From DATACN01 sp038215095 (GTDB lineage Bacteria; Actinomycetota; Thermoleophilia; Solirubrobacterales; Thermoleophilaceae), in the NCBI GenBank assembly GCA_038215095.1, contig JBBQRG010000006.1, positions 1 to 60,110 of the forward strand: a stretch of DNA of 60,110 nucleotides. Reading direction: 5' to 3'. The first letter of the stretch is position 1. Each line of letters opens with the position of its first letter. Below the pieces are notes generated by a model. The model was not told the DNA's origin and did no database searches. It was given only the letters and a program-made list of their open reading frames with translations. Both the position numbers and the translations under genes were made by a program. Positions 25,486 through 33,446 of this stretch are shown here, in pieces.

Positions 25486-26217
25486 CTAGCCCGCGAGAGC
25501 CAGCAGCAGGTGCGGCGAGACCCACAGCTCGACCGCCGCGCTCACGAGCAGCGTCGGCACCGCGATCCCCACGGTCACGAACGTCGCGGCCAGCAGCACG
25601 TGCCAGTCGTCGCGGCGGCTGGCGATCATCCACGCGGCCAGCGGCAGGAAGAGGGCCATCAGCTCGGGCAGAGCATGGGGCGCCAGCCCGAGCAGCAGGA
25701 CGGCGGGGGAGAGCTGCAGCTGGTGCGCGATCGAGGCCGCGCCGCTGCCGATCACGTAGGCCTGCGTGCACAGCGAGAAGCCGGTGGCGCAGACCACGAA
25801 GCCGATCGCCAGCGGGCCGGACTTGTCGTGGATCCAGCGGGAGAAGCCGCTGCGGTTGGCGGCCGAGAGCGGCAGGGAGCTGCCGGCGATGAAGCCGGCC
25901 ACGCAGGCCATCGCGTGCAGCGCCAGGACCAGCGAGTTGCGATAGAGCACGTGCACGTAGTCGATGCCGGTGGCCTGCGAGTTGACCCCCGGCAGGAAGT
26001 AGAGCGTGGCGTCGGGCGTGGTCAGCTTGGCCACCACGTAGACGGCCAGGAGCAACGTGCAGGCGATGCCGAAGCTCAGCGCCAGCCAGGGCTTGAGGAC
26101 CTTCCAGGGATGCCGGTTCCACTCGCCCAGGGCGAGCTTCGTCTCGGCCATGCCCTGGACCAGGACGAGGTCGTTCACGCTCACACCATTGCCAATCGGC
26201 AATGGGGGGCGCTTCAT
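25486..26217 (-). CDS. SpoIIM-like integral membrane protein (DUF95)
   Basis: A 243-residue membrane protein with about five hydrophobic segments and the SpoIIM/DUF95 features NSLVLALHAMACVAGF and APHALPELMALFLPLAAW (the His-x4-Glu of the family). In sporulators SpoIIM is part of the engulfment complex; in other bacteria the family is of unknown role. ATG 26217 overlaps the upstream VOC stop (ATGA). A perfect inverted repeat covers codons 5-11, so the GTG at 26184, just after it, is an alternative start. Confidence 0.75.
   Translation of the reverse strand: MKRPPLPIGNGVSVNDLVLVQGMAETKLALGEWNRHPWKVLKPWLALSFGIACTLLLAVYVVAKLTTPDATLYFLPGVNSQATGIDYVHVLYRNSLVLALHAMACVAGFIAGSSLPLSAANRSGFSRWIHDKSGPLAIGFVVCATGFSLCTQAYVIGSGAASIAHQLQLSPAVLLLGLAPHALPELMALFLPLAAWMIASRRDDWHVLLAATFVTVGIAVPTLLVSAAVELWVSPHLLLALAG
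26186..26205. repeat. Perfect inverted repeat at the SpoIIM-like gene start
   Basis: CCATTGCC (26186-26193), spacer AATC, GGCAATGG (26198-26205). It lies within the first codons of the SpoIIM-like gene, or just upstream of its alternative GTG start at 26184. Eight perfect base pairs with a 4-nt loop could be an operator or an mRNA hairpin near the start. Confidence 0.5.
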
Positions 26218-26987
26218 TGAGGGCTTCGTAGCGCCAGCTCGATGCCGTCGGGGTCCTGCAGGTCCCGCCCGCCGTCCGCGGGCGACTCGATGGTGAAGCG
26301 CTCGAGCCCCGCCGAGCCCGGCGGCGCGGGGCCGCCGCCGCGGCTGTGCCAGGTGTTGAGGCCGAGGTGGTGGTGGTAGTCGCCGGCGGCGAGGAAGGCG
26401 GCCTCGTTGCCATAGCGGGCCTGCAGGTTCATGCCGAGCTCGTCTCGGTAGAACGCCACCGAGCGGTCGAGGTCGGACACGCGCAGGTGAACGTGGCCCA
26501 TCACCGTGTCCGCGTGGGCGGGGCCTCCGGCCTGCTCGGCCTCAGCGGCGAGGGACTGGAGGTCCAGGGGCAGCGTGACGATGTTCACGCCGCCGTCGGG
26601 TCCAGGGCGCCAGTCCTCCCTGGGCCGGTCGCGGTAGAGCTCGATGCCGTTCCAGTCAGGGTCGTGCAGGTAGAGCGCCTCGCTGACCTCGTGGTCGGAC
26701 GCGCCGTCGAGGCGCACGCCGTTCTCGGCCAGCCTGTGGAGGGCCCGGGCCAGCTTGGGCCGGCTGGGGTGGAGGATCGCCAGGTGGAACAGCCCGGTCG
26801 TGCTGGGCGGCGCCGGCGTGCCGGGGTCGGCCTCGCGCAGCACCACGAGCGGCCGTCCGCCGGCGCCGAGCGCGAGCGGGTCCTCCGACACCACCTCGAG
26901 GCCGATCGCCTCCGTGTAGAAGCGCCGGGAGCGGTCGAGATCGGCCACCCGGAGCTCGACCGATCCGATGTGAGCGTGGTCGTCCAC
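26214..26987 (-). CDS. VOC-family (glyoxalase/extradiol dioxygenase-like) protein
   Basis: A 257-residue protein with two vicinal-oxygen-chelate modules: HIGSVELRVADLDRS...FYTEAIGLEV at the N-terminus and GHVHLRVSDLDRSVAFYRDELG from about residue 160. Likely metal ligands are the His of each module and Glu in GIELYRD / GIELALR. Closest in layout to CatE-type catechol 2,3-dioxygenases, but the substrate is unknown. I choose GTG 26987, since TAGATT lies 8 nt upstream on the minus strand; a TTG at 26996 is possible. It is the first gene of a pair with the SpoIIM-like gene. Confidence 0.85.
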   Translation of the reverse strand: MDDHAHIGSVELRVADLDRSRRFYTEAIGLEVVSEDPLALGAGGRPLVVLREADPGTPAPPSTTGLFHLAILHPSRPKLARALHRLAENGVRLDGASDHEVSEALYLHDPDWNGIELYRDRPREDWRPGPDGGVNIVTLPLDLQSLAAEAEQAGGPAHADTVMGHVHLRVSDLDRSVAFYRDELGMNLQARYGNEAAFLAAGDYHHHLGLNTWHSRGGGPAPPGSAGLERFTIESPADGGRDLQDPDGIELALRSPQ

Positions 26988-27008
26988 CCGCGGCAAATCT
27001 AGCTGGCC

Positions 27009-28481
27009 TCAGGGAGCCGGCTGGGGGGCGGTGGTCGGGCCGTGCAGGGCCACGCTGCCGTCGCTGGCGCTGCCCACGCGATCGACTCGCAGCAGGCGAT
27101 CGCCCGCGTAGCTATCGGCACGGCCGTGGTAGACCACCCACGTCTGGCCGTTCGGCCCGGTCACCAGCGAGCCGCCGCCCGCGCTCTTCACGCCCGGGGA
27201 GTCGTGCAGCAGCGGGTTCAGCGGCCAGTTCCTGAAGCGGCCGGTCGGCGACCGCCCGGTGGCGAAGCCCATGCCGTAGCCCTGGGTGAACACGCCCCCC
27301 GAGTAGAACAGCTGGTAGCGCGAGCCCAGCCGGCGCATCCACGGTCCCTCCACGACCCCCTGCTGCCAGGGCGAGTCGTTTCGCAGCAGCACGCGCCGGG
27401 GGCCGGCGGCGCGCAGCCAGTTCGAGGTCAGCGGGACCACCGACAGGGCGGCGTTGCGGGGGCACTCGGCCCTCGGCACCGCCGGCGGCGGGCAAGCGTG
27501 CCCCGTCGAGAAGTAGAGGTAGGCGCGGCCGTCGCGGTCCAAGAACGGCGCGGCGTCGATGTTGCTGTAGCCGGCGTCGTCGCCGCAGCCGGGCGGCCTG
27601 CCGCTGGCGTCGGTGCCGCCGGCGGCGCCCTGCAGCGGGCCGCGGTCCACGAACGGGCCGCCCGGCCTCGAGGACAGCGCCACGCCGATGCAGTTCGCGG
27701 CGGGCGTCACCGCCGTGTTCAGGGCGCTGAAGAACATCACGTAGCACGGTCCCCGCGGCGCTCCCGGGCAGCGAGCCGGCCGGCTGATCACGCTGGGCGC
27801 CCACGGGTTCCACTCGCCGGTCTGGGGGACCCAGGCGGGGCGCACGGCCAGCGCGGTGCCGGCGGGCCGCCAGTGCACCAGGTCGTCGGAGCGGGCCATC
27901 GGGAGCTTCTCGCCGGTCGCGTAGGCGTAGTAGTCGGTGTGCTGGTTTCCGACGTCGAGCACCATCGGGTCCGCAAAGGCGCCGAAGGCGGGATTGGCGA
28001 ACTGCTCGGGCTTGCGGGGCGTGAGCTCGAAGGCGTCGACCGCCACGGCCCTCACGCACTTGCGCCCGCGGTGGCCGTTCAGCAGCGCGACCGCAAGCGG
28101 GCGCCTGCCCGCCCCGACCAGGATCCCCTTCTCGTAGCGCCGCCAGCGCGACGAGCGAAGCCTGAGGCGGGCCAGCTCCCGGCCGTCGATCGACACCGAC
28201 ACGACCGGCCAGCCGCCGCAGCGCCGGGCTCGCGCCCGCATCGAGAGCCGCACGACCGCCGGCAACCTCACGCTCCCGCTCAGCGACGAACGTCCGGACA
28301 GCAGCACGCTTCCCCCTCCGTGGTGCTCGGCCTGGCCGCCGAGGCGCAGCCGCTCCGCCTGGACTCTCAGCGCAGGGGAGCCCGCCGCGTCTGCCGCGTG
28401 CGCGCACCCGAGCAGGGCGGCGAGAGCCAGAGCTGTGAGAACACCTGCCCGCGTAGGGCCAGTGTAGGTAGCGAAAACCAT
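27009..28481 (-). CDS. Secreted GH43-like glycosidase with carbohydrate-binding domain
   Basis: A 490-residue exported protein. After a signal peptide (TALALAALLGCAHAADA) there is an N-terminal beta-sandwich of the xylan-binding, calcium-dependent type (LRVQAERL, SVSIDGRELARLRL), then a five-bladed propeller from about residue 160. The GH43 catalytic triad is visible: Asp in FADPMVLD (base), Asp in SNIDAAPFLD (pKa modulator) and Glu in VVEGPWM (acid). It probably trims arabinan or xylan side chains. ATG 28481 places the signal peptide at the N-terminus; a longer frame exists but has no support. It is divergent from the 28516 gene with a 34-bp gap. Confidence 0.85.
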   Translation of the reverse strand: MVFATYTGPTRAGVLTALALAALLGCAHAADAAGSPALRVQAERLRLGGQAEHHGGGSVLLSGRSSLSGSVRLPAVVRLSMRARARRCGGWPVVSVSIDGRELARLRLRSSRWRRYEKGILVGAGRRPLAVALLNGHRGRKCVRAVAVDAFELTPRKPEQFANPAFGAFADPMVLDVGNQHTDYYAYATGEKLPMARSDDLVHWRPAGTALAVRPAWVPQTGEWNPWAPSVISRPARCPGAPRGPCYVMFFSALNTAVTPAANCIGVALSSRPGGPFVDRGPLQGAAGGTDASGRPPGCGDDAGYSNIDAAPFLDRDGRAYLYFSTGHACPPPAVPRAECPRNAALSVVPLTSNWLRAAGPRRVLLRNDSPWQQGVVEGPWMRRLGSRYQLFYSGGVFTQGYGMGFATGRSPTGRFRNWPLNPLLHDSPGVKSAGGGSLVTGPNGQTWVVYHGRADSYAGDRLLRVDRVGSASDGSVALHGPTTAPQPAP

Positions 28482-28509
28482 GGAACCGACACCCGGCCGC
28501 GGTTGTAAA
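28482..28509 (+). promoter_or_regulatory. Candidate ECF promoter (GGAACC-N13-GGTTGTAAA)
   Basis: GGAACC (28482-28487), 13 bp, then GGTTGTAAA (28501-28509), ending 6 nt before ATG 28516. The same layout, GGAACC-N13-GGGTGTAGA, precedes the sigma gene on the minus strand at 30422-30395. GGAAC-type -35 elements are typical of ECF sigma factors. Confidence 0.55.
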
Positions 28510-28515
28510 CGAGGC

Positions 28516-29043
28516 ATGAAACGCATATGCGCGCTCGCGCTCACAACCGCACTCCTCCTGCTCCTCGCGACGCCCGCCGTGGCGAAGCAGCTGACCGCCG
28601 CGAGGGTCTGCGGCGCGCACGGCTGCACCACGGTCAGGGACCGTTCGGTCGTGGCTGCGCTCGCTCAGGGCGGTGACCCGACCGACCCGCCCACGCGGGC
28701 CGCGCCGTTCTACCGGATGACGATGTTCCTCGAGCACGAGGGCTCCGGTGAGCACTTCACGGTGGCCGTGGTGCCGTCGCTCGGCTTGATGCGCGGCCCG
28801 GACGGCGCCTGGATGCCGATGAGTGGCGCTCCCGCCAGGCTCCTCGCGCAGGTCGCGCGCCGCCACGAGCCGTTCCCGGCGGCCGGCCTGAAGGGCGTCC
28901 GCCCGGCGGCGAAGCCCACAGCTCCGGCGTCCGACGGGCTCCCCTGGCCCACGATCGCGGCGCTTGCCGCCGGGGCCTTCGCCGCGCTGGCGGCAGCCGC
29001 GCTGGCCGTGCGCCGCGAGGGGCCCGCTCAAGCCGAGGGCTAG
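28516..29043 (+). CDS. Exported protein with C-terminal membrane anchor
   Basis: A 175-residue protein with a Sec signal peptide (KRICALALTTALLLLLATPAVA) and a C-terminal hydrophobic helix (about residues 140-165) followed by a short charged tail, so it is displayed outside and anchored. The middle contains two Cys (VCGAHGCTT) and a loop around FYRMTMFLEH. Family not recognised. It faces the anti-sigma and sigma genes tail to tail (4-bp overlap) and carries a promoter-like element matching that of the sigma gene, so it is a likely member of that regulon, perhaps as sensor. Confidence 0.75.
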   Translation: MKRICALALTTALLLLLATPAVAKQLTAARVCGAHGCTTVRDRSVVAALAQGGDPTDPPTRAAPFYRMTMFLEHEGSGEHFTVAVVPSLGLMRGPDGAWMPMSGAPARLLAQVARRHEPFPAAGLKGVRPAAKPTAPASDGLPWPTIAALAAGAFAALAAAALAVRREGPAQAEG

Positions 29044-29831
29044 CCGGGGCGCAGGGAGCGGGCGATCGCGATCGCCCGCTCCCTCGTCATCGCGCCCTCG
29101 AGGCGGATGAGCAGCCGGCTGCGCTCGAGCAGCAGCACGTTGTGCGCCAGCCGCAGGGTGTCCTCGGCGAAGCCGCCGTCGGGCCGGCGGTAGAAGAAGA
29201 AGTGGGAGGCTCCCTCGAGCCAGATGGCGCGCTCGCCGGCCAGGCGGAGGCGCTCCACGTGGGTGCCCTGCCCGGCCACCTTGTTCGCGAAGGCGGGATC
29301 GAGGTCGCCGCGGAACTCGGTCACCAGCAGCCCGATCCGGCCATTCGCCGGCGCCGGGAGCCCGCGGCGGGGGCGGTAGGCGAGCGACAGCGCTCCGCCG
29401 ACCGCGCGGCGGCTCACGTACACGCGCGGCGGCCGGCCCGCCACCGAGGGCGCGAGCGGCTCGAAGGCGAGCCTGCCCCGCGCGGCGGCCAAGCTGCCGA
29501 CACGCCGGCCGAGCACGGGCTCGGAGCGCAGCGGCCCGGGCGGCCGGCGCTTGGAGCGCTCGACGGTGGCCCCGCGCAGCCCGAGGAAGTCGAGCACGGC
29601 GTGCCGTGCGCCAGGGAACGCCACGGCAGCGCCCGCAAGCAGGAGCAGCGCAACAAGAGCGGCCAGCACGAGCCGCGGCAGGAGGCGAGGGACACGCCGC
29701 CGCCGGCGGATCGCCGCCGCCGCCGGGACCTCCTCCCGCAGGCGCTGCGCGACGGCCGCGGCCAGGGGCGGGGTCCGCGGGAGGTCCAGCTCCCGGGCGA
29801 GCCCTTCGAGGGCGCGCTCTAGCTCGGTCAC
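29040..29831 (-). CDS. Putative membrane anti-sigma factor
   Basis: A 263-residue protein with an N-terminal cytoplasmic helical region (about 1-45), one membrane helix (LVLAALVALLLLAGAAVAF, about 52-70) and an extracytoplasmic beta-rich domain. This topology, with GTG 29831 overlapping the ECF sigma stop as GTGA, is the standard arrangement of sigma/anti-sigma pairs. No zinc HxxxCxxC motif is present. It would hold the sigma factor at the membrane until an envelope signal arrives. The role rests on topology and context, not on sequence similarity. Confidence 0.7.
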   Translation of the reverse strand: MTELERALEGLARELDLPRTPPLAAAVAQRLREEVPAAAAIRRRRRVPRLLPRLVLAALVALLLLAGAAVAFPGARHAVLDFLGLRGATVERSKRRPPGPLRSEPVLGRRVGSLAAARGRLAFEPLAPSVAGRPPRVYVSRRAVGGALSLAYRPRRGLPAPANGRIGLLVTEFRGDLDPAFANKVAGQGTHVERLRLAGERAIWLEGASHFFFYRRPDGGFAEDTLRLAHNVLLLERSRLLIRLEGAMTRERAIAIARSLRPG

Positions 29832-30385
29832 TCGTTCTCCTCCAGCTCGGCCCGCAGCCGCTCGAGGGCACGCGACACGCGCGACTTCACCGTGCCGCGC
29901 GGGCAGTCGAGCGCGGCCGCGGTCTCGGCCTCGCTCAGCTGCAGGAAGTAGCGGCAGGCGATCACCGTGCGGTCGGAGTCGCCGAGCCGCTCGACCGCGG
30001 CCAGCAGCTCGGCGCGCCGCTCCGACTCGAGGAGCGCCGCCTCGGGCGACCGGACCGGGTCGGCCGCGGGGCGCTCCTCGGCCAGCGCCAGCGCGAGCCG
30101 CTCGCGGCGGCCGGCGGCGCGGCGGCGGTTGCGGGCCTCGTTCATGACGATCTGCATGAGCCAGGGCCGGAACGGCGCGCCTTCCCGGAAGCGGCCGAGC
30201 GCGGCGTGCGCCTTGAGGAACGCGTCCTGCGCCGCCTCCTCCGCGTCCGCGGCCGAGCCGGCAACCACCCAGGCCGCGCGAAAGGCGATGGTCTCGTGAC
30301 GCCTCACGATCTCCTCGTATGCGTGCAGATCGCCGCGCTTTGCGCGCGCAACGAGCTCCGCCTCCTCGAGTGGCCGGTCCTCCAC
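29828..30385 (-). CDS. ECF-type RNA polymerase sigma factor
   Basis: A 185-residue sigma70-family factor with region 2 (about residues 20-90: YEEIVRRHE, DAEEAAQDAFLKAH, PWLMQIVMNEARN) and region 4 (about 125-180: DRTVIACRYFLQLSEAETAAAL, GTVKSRVSRALERLR). I use GTG 30385, not the TTG 39 bp upstream, because the upstream TTG lies within the GGAACC promoter element and 30385 sits 9 nt after the -10. The matching element upstream of the 28516 gene implies autoregulation and a local target. Confidence 0.9.
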   Translation of the reverse strand: MEDRPLEEAELVARAKRGDLHAYEEIVRRHETIAFRAAWVVAGSAADAEEAAQDAFLKAHAALGRFREGAPFRPWLMQIVMNEARNRRRAAGRRERLALALAEERPAADPVRSPEAALLESERRAELLAAVERLGDSDRTVIACRYFLQLSEAETAAALDCPRGTVKSRVSRALERLRAELEENE

Positions 30386-30394
30386 CCTGCCGCT

Positions 30395-30422
30395 TCTACA
30401 CCCCCGGGCGCGCCGGGGTTCC
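30395..30422 (-). promoter_or_regulatory. Candidate autoregulated ECF promoter (GGAACC-N13-GGGTGTAGA)
   Basis: On the minus strand GGAACC (30422-30417) is followed after 13 nt by GGGTGTAGA (30403-30395), 9 nt before GTG 30385. Spacing and both boxes match the element at 28482-28509, 2 kb away. Confidence 0.55.
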
Positions 30423-30430
30423 AACCGGCC

Positions 30431-31831
30431 CTAGCCGATGGAGCCGACCATCTCCAGTTGAATCAGCCGGTTGAGCTCGACGGCGTACTCCATCGGCAGC
30501 TCCTTCGTCACCGGCTCGATGAAGCCGTTGACGATCATCGCGGCGGCCTCCTCCTCGGAGAGCCCTCGCGACTGCAGGTAGAACAGCTGCTCGTCGGAGA
30601 TCTTGCCGACCACGGCCTCGTGGGCCACGGTGACGTGCGGGTTCTGGATCTGGATGTCGGGCCAGGTGTCCGAGCGCGAGTACGGGTCCATCATCAGGCC
30701 GTCGCACTGCACGTGGGACTTGGAGCCCTGCGAGTTGTGGCCCATCCGCACCAGGCCCCGGTAGCCCATCACGCCGCCGTCCTTGGAGATCGACTTGGCG
30801 AGGATGTTCGAGGTGGTGTTCGGCGCGAGGTGCACGACCTTGGCGCCAGTGTCCTTCCAGACGTCGCCGCTCGCGACGCCTACGTTCAGGTGGTCGGCGC
30901 GGGCGCCCTCGCCCATCAGGAACGAGCCCGGGTAGAGCATGACCTTCTTGGCGCCCATCGAGCCGCCGACCCACTCGACGGTGCCGTGGGCCTCGACGAT
31001 GGCGCGCTTGGTATTGAGGTTGTAGACGTCCTTCGACCAGTTCTGCACTGTCGTGTAGCGGGCCTTCGCGCCCTCCTTGACGAAGATCTCCACGACGGCG
31101 GAGTGCATCGAGTTGACCGAGTAGGTCTGGGCGGTGCAACCCTCGATGTAGTTCACGTCGGAGCCCTCGTCGGCGATGATCAGCGTGTGCTCGAAGGTGC
31201 CCTCGTTGGCGCCCTCCATACGGAAGTAGGCCTGCAGCGGCAGGTCCACGTGGACGTCCTTGGGGACGTAGAGGAAGGAGCCGCCCGACCAGACGGCGCC
31301 GTGCAGCGCCGAGAACTTGTTGTCCTGCGGCGGCACGCACTTGTTCATGAAGTGCTCGCGCACGAGCTCCTCGTGCTCCACGACCGCGCGATCCATGGCC
31401 ATGAAGACGATGCCCTGCTTGGCGTACTCCTCCTTGAGGCCCTCGTAGAAGGGCTCCTGGCGCCACACGCCGACGACGCCGGCAAGGTGCTCGCGCTCCG
31501 CCTGCGGGATGCCGAGCGCCTCGAAGGTGTCCTTCTGCTCCTTCGGGACGTCGTCCCAGGAGTCGTAGCGGCCGGCCTCGGGCGGGGAGTAGAGCACCAG
31601 CTCGGAGAGGTCGAGGTCCGAGAGGTCGACGCCCCAGGTCGGAATGGGCTTGCGCTCGAAGATCTCGTAGGACTTCAGGCGCTTCTCGCGCATCCACTGT
31701 GGCTCGCCCTTGACCTTGGACAGCTCGGCGATCACCTCGCGCGAGATGCCCTTTTTCGCGATCAGCTGGCCCTGCTCGTTTTCCTTGATCGGGCTGGGCT
31801 TCTGAACCCTGGTCTTGTCTGTGGTAGCCAT
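30431..31831 (-). CDS. sufB: Fe-S cluster scaffold protein SufB
   Basis: A 466-residue SufB, the core of the SufBCD scaffold on which [Fe-S] clusters are built with SufC ATPase and SufD. Strong family stretches are visible (WGVDLSDLD, DRAVVEHEELVREHF, HGAVWSGGSFLYVPK, SVNSMHSAVVEIF, FYLQSRGLSEEEA). AGAGG sits before ATG 31831. Unusually, it is separated from sufC-sufD-sufS-sufU by about 2.7 kb containing three plus-strand genes and two minus-strand envelope genes, so its expression is not simply operonic with them. Confidence 0.97.
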   Translation of the reverse strand: MATTDKTRVQKPSPIKENEQGQLIAKKGISREVIAELSKVKGEPQWMREKRLKSYEIFERKPIPTWGVDLSDLDLSELVLYSPPEAGRYDSWDDVPKEQKDTFEALGIPQAEREHLAGVVGVWRQEPFYEGLKEEYAKQGIVFMAMDRAVVEHEELVREHFMNKCVPPQDNKFSALHGAVWSGGSFLYVPKDVHVDLPLQAYFRMEGANEGTFEHTLIIADEGSDVNYIEGCTAQTYSVNSMHSAVVEIFVKEGAKARYTTVQNWSKDVYNLNTKRAIVEAHGTVEWVGGSMGAKKVMLYPGSFLMGEGARADHLNVGVASGDVWKDTGAKVVHLAPNTTSNILAKSISKDGGVMGYRGLVRMGHNSQGSKSHVQCDGLMMDPYSRSDTWPDIQIQNPHVTVAHEAVVGKISDEQLFYLQSRGLSEEEAAAMIVNGFIEPVTKELPMEYAVELNRLIQLEMVGSIG

Positions 31832-31886
31832 AACCTCTGAAATCCGCTTTCGGGGGTCGGATATACCAGTCTATAGGCTGGCACCA

Positions 31887-32186
31887 ATGAAGCTCTACAT
31901 CTGCTGGGGCACCTTCCAGACCCCCCGCCCGGGCGGCCACCCGTGTGCCAACGCCCGCGACGCCCTCGTCGAGGCGGGCTGGAAGCCCGAGGTCAAGAAG
32001 GTCTATGGGTGGGGCCTGCTGCCGAACTTCATGAACCCCACGCGCAAGGAGGTCCGCGAGCTCACCGGGAACGATTGGGTTCCCGTGCTCGTAACCGACG
32101 AGGGCGAGGTCGTGCAGGACTCGAAGCGCATCATCGAGTGGGCCCGAGCCCACCCCGCGGCCGCCACGGCCGGCGCGCCCGCCTAG
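31887..32186 (+). CDS. Glutathione S-transferase N-domain-like / glutaredoxin-like protein
   Basis: A 99-residue thioredoxin-fold protein: MKLYICWGTF, NARDALVEAGWKPEV, VPVLVTDEGEVVQDSKRIIEWA, the last with the cis-Pro and the DS pair of GST N-terminal domains. No helical C-domain follows, so it is a stand-alone N-domain. The usual CPYC is replaced by CWGT (C6), giving a single-Cys site. ATG 31887 is preceded by TATAGG at 9 nt. It is divergent from sufB (55 bp) and 10 bp before a DMT transporter. Confidence 0.8.
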   Translation: MKLYICWGTFQTPRPGGHPCANARDALVEAGWKPEVKKVYGWGLLPNFMNPTRKEVRELTGNDWVPVLVTDEGEVVQDSKRIIEWARAHPAAATAGAPA

Positions 32187-32196
32187 TCTCGGCGGG

Positions 32197-33126
32197 GTGG
32201 TCCCCGCCGCCCTCGCGACCGTCTACGTGGTGTGGGGGTCGACCTATCTGGCGATCCGGGTCATGGTCGAGACGATGCCCCCGCTGCTCGCCGCGGGCGT
32301 GCGCTTCGGACTGGCCGGCGCGATCTTCCTGCTCGTCCTGCGCCTGAGGGGCGGGCCCGGGAAGCTCCGGGCCACCCGCAACGAGCTGCTCGGTGCGGCG
32401 CTGATCGGCAACCTGCTCTGCTTCGGCGGCAACGGTTTAGTGACGGTCGCCGAGCGCGACGTCCCCTCGGGGCTGGCAGCGCTCATCATCGGCTCGGTGC
32501 CGCTGTGGGTGGTGGTCATGCGCTCGATCCACGGCGACCGCGTGCCGCGCCGCACGCTCGCCGGGGTGCTCGTGGGCTTCGCCGGCCTCGCCGTGCTCGT
32601 GCTGCCCGGCGACCGGCCGGGCAACGCGCCGCTCGGCTGGGTGCTGCTGATCGTGGCGGCGTCGGTCTCGTGGGCGGCGGGCTCGTTCTACTCGCGGCGC
32701 ACGCCGCTCCCGCGCGAGGCGCTCGTGTCGACCGGCTGGCAGATGCTCTTCGGCGGCGTGGGGATGGTGCTCGTGGGCACGCTGACCGGCGAGTGGGCCG
32801 GCCTGCACGCGGAGCGCTTCTCCGGCGACTCGCTGCTGGCCTTCGGCTACCTGATCGTCTTCGGCTCGCTGCTTGCCTTCACGGCCTATACGTGGCTGCT
32901 GAAGAACGCGCCGATCTCGACCGTCGCCACGTACGCGTACGTGAACCCCGTGATCGCGATCTTCCTGGGCTGGGCGATCCTGAACGAGGAGATCACGCCG
33001 ACCGTGTTCGTGGGCGCCGCGGCGATCGTGCTGTCGGTGGCCGCGGTGGTGCGGCACGAGTCGCGGCCCGCGCAGCCGGAGCTTGAATATGCTGCGCCGG
33101 ACCGGAGTTCGAACAAGGGGGCTTGA
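32197..33126 (+). CDS. EamA/DMT-family transporter (YedA-like)
   Basis: A 309-residue membrane protein with ten hydrophobic helices arranged as two EamA repeats (VYVVWGSTYLAIR at the start of repeat 1; VAASVSWAAGSFY at the start of repeat 2; TYAYVNPVIAIFLGWAILNEEI near the end). Members export amino acids or related metabolites; substrate unknown. GTG 32197 has TAGTCT 7 nt upstream. Its stop overlaps the next ATG as TGATG. Confidence 0.9.
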   Translation: MVPAALATVYVVWGSTYLAIRVMVETMPPLLAAGVRFGLAGAIFLLVLRLRGGPGKLRATRNELLGAALIGNLLCFGGNGLVTVAERDVPSGLAALIIGSVPLWVVVMRSIHGDRVPRRTLAGVLVGFAGLAVLVLPGDRPGNAPLGWVLLIVAASVSWAAGSFYSRRTPLPREALVSTGWQMLFGGVGMVLVGTLTGEWAGLHAERFSGDSLLAFGYLIVFGSLLAFTAYTWLLKNAPISTVATYAYVNPVIAIFLGWAILNEEITPTVFVGAAAIVLSVAAVVRHESRPAQPELEYAAPDRSSNKGA

Positions 33127-33425
33127 TGGCGCAACGAACAAAGGCGGACCGCTCCGCAGCGGCGAAGAAGGGGGCCGCTACGCGGAAGCGGAACGAGACC
33201 AAGAGCGCGTCGCAGACGCGTGGCAAGAAGGCCGCGTCGACTCGGCAGGCCAAGGGCGCACGGGATTCCGCCGGCGGCGCGGCCAGCACGGCGAAGGGCG
33301 CCGTGACCGGCGCGGCGAAGGCCGCCGGCTCAGCCGCGAAGGGCGCCGGCTCAGCCGCGAAGGGCGCCGGCAAGGCCGCCGCCACGCGCGCGGGCGCCGC
33401 GCGCGGCAAGAAGAAGAAGAAGTAG
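33126..33425 (+). CDS. Lys/Ala-rich histone H1-like small protein
   Basis: A 99-residue, strongly basic, low-complexity protein made of Lys, Ala, Gly, Ser and Arg, ending in five Lys. It resembles the H1-like C-terminal tails of bacterial nucleoid proteins (AKGAGSAAKGAGKAA) and probably binds DNA or RNA non-specifically. The middle is built from tandem 21-bp repeats. Coupled to the DMT gene by TGATG. Low complexity makes homology uncertain, but codon bias and coupling support a real gene. Confidence 0.65.
   Translation: MAQRTKADRSAAAKKGAATRKRNETKSASQTRGKKAASTRQAKGARDSAGGAASTAKGAVTGAAKAAGSAAKGAGSAAKGAGKAAATRAGAARGKKKKK
33324..33371 (+). repeat. 21-bp tandem repeat within H1-like gene
   Basis: The unit starting GCCGGCTCAGCCGCGAAGGG is present twice perfectly (33324-33344 and 33345-33365), then begins a third time (33366-33371). 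Each unit encodes AGSAAKG, so copy-number change would lengthen the basic tail in frame. Confidence 0.8.
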
Positions 33426-33446
33426 GCCCGGGGGTGCGCTGAGCCG

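Noticed and set aside
28482..28631. Longer N-terminus of the GH43-like protein (start at 28631)
   Set aside because: The extra 50 residues precede a clear signal peptide, overlap the divergent gene and its promoter element, and look non-coding.
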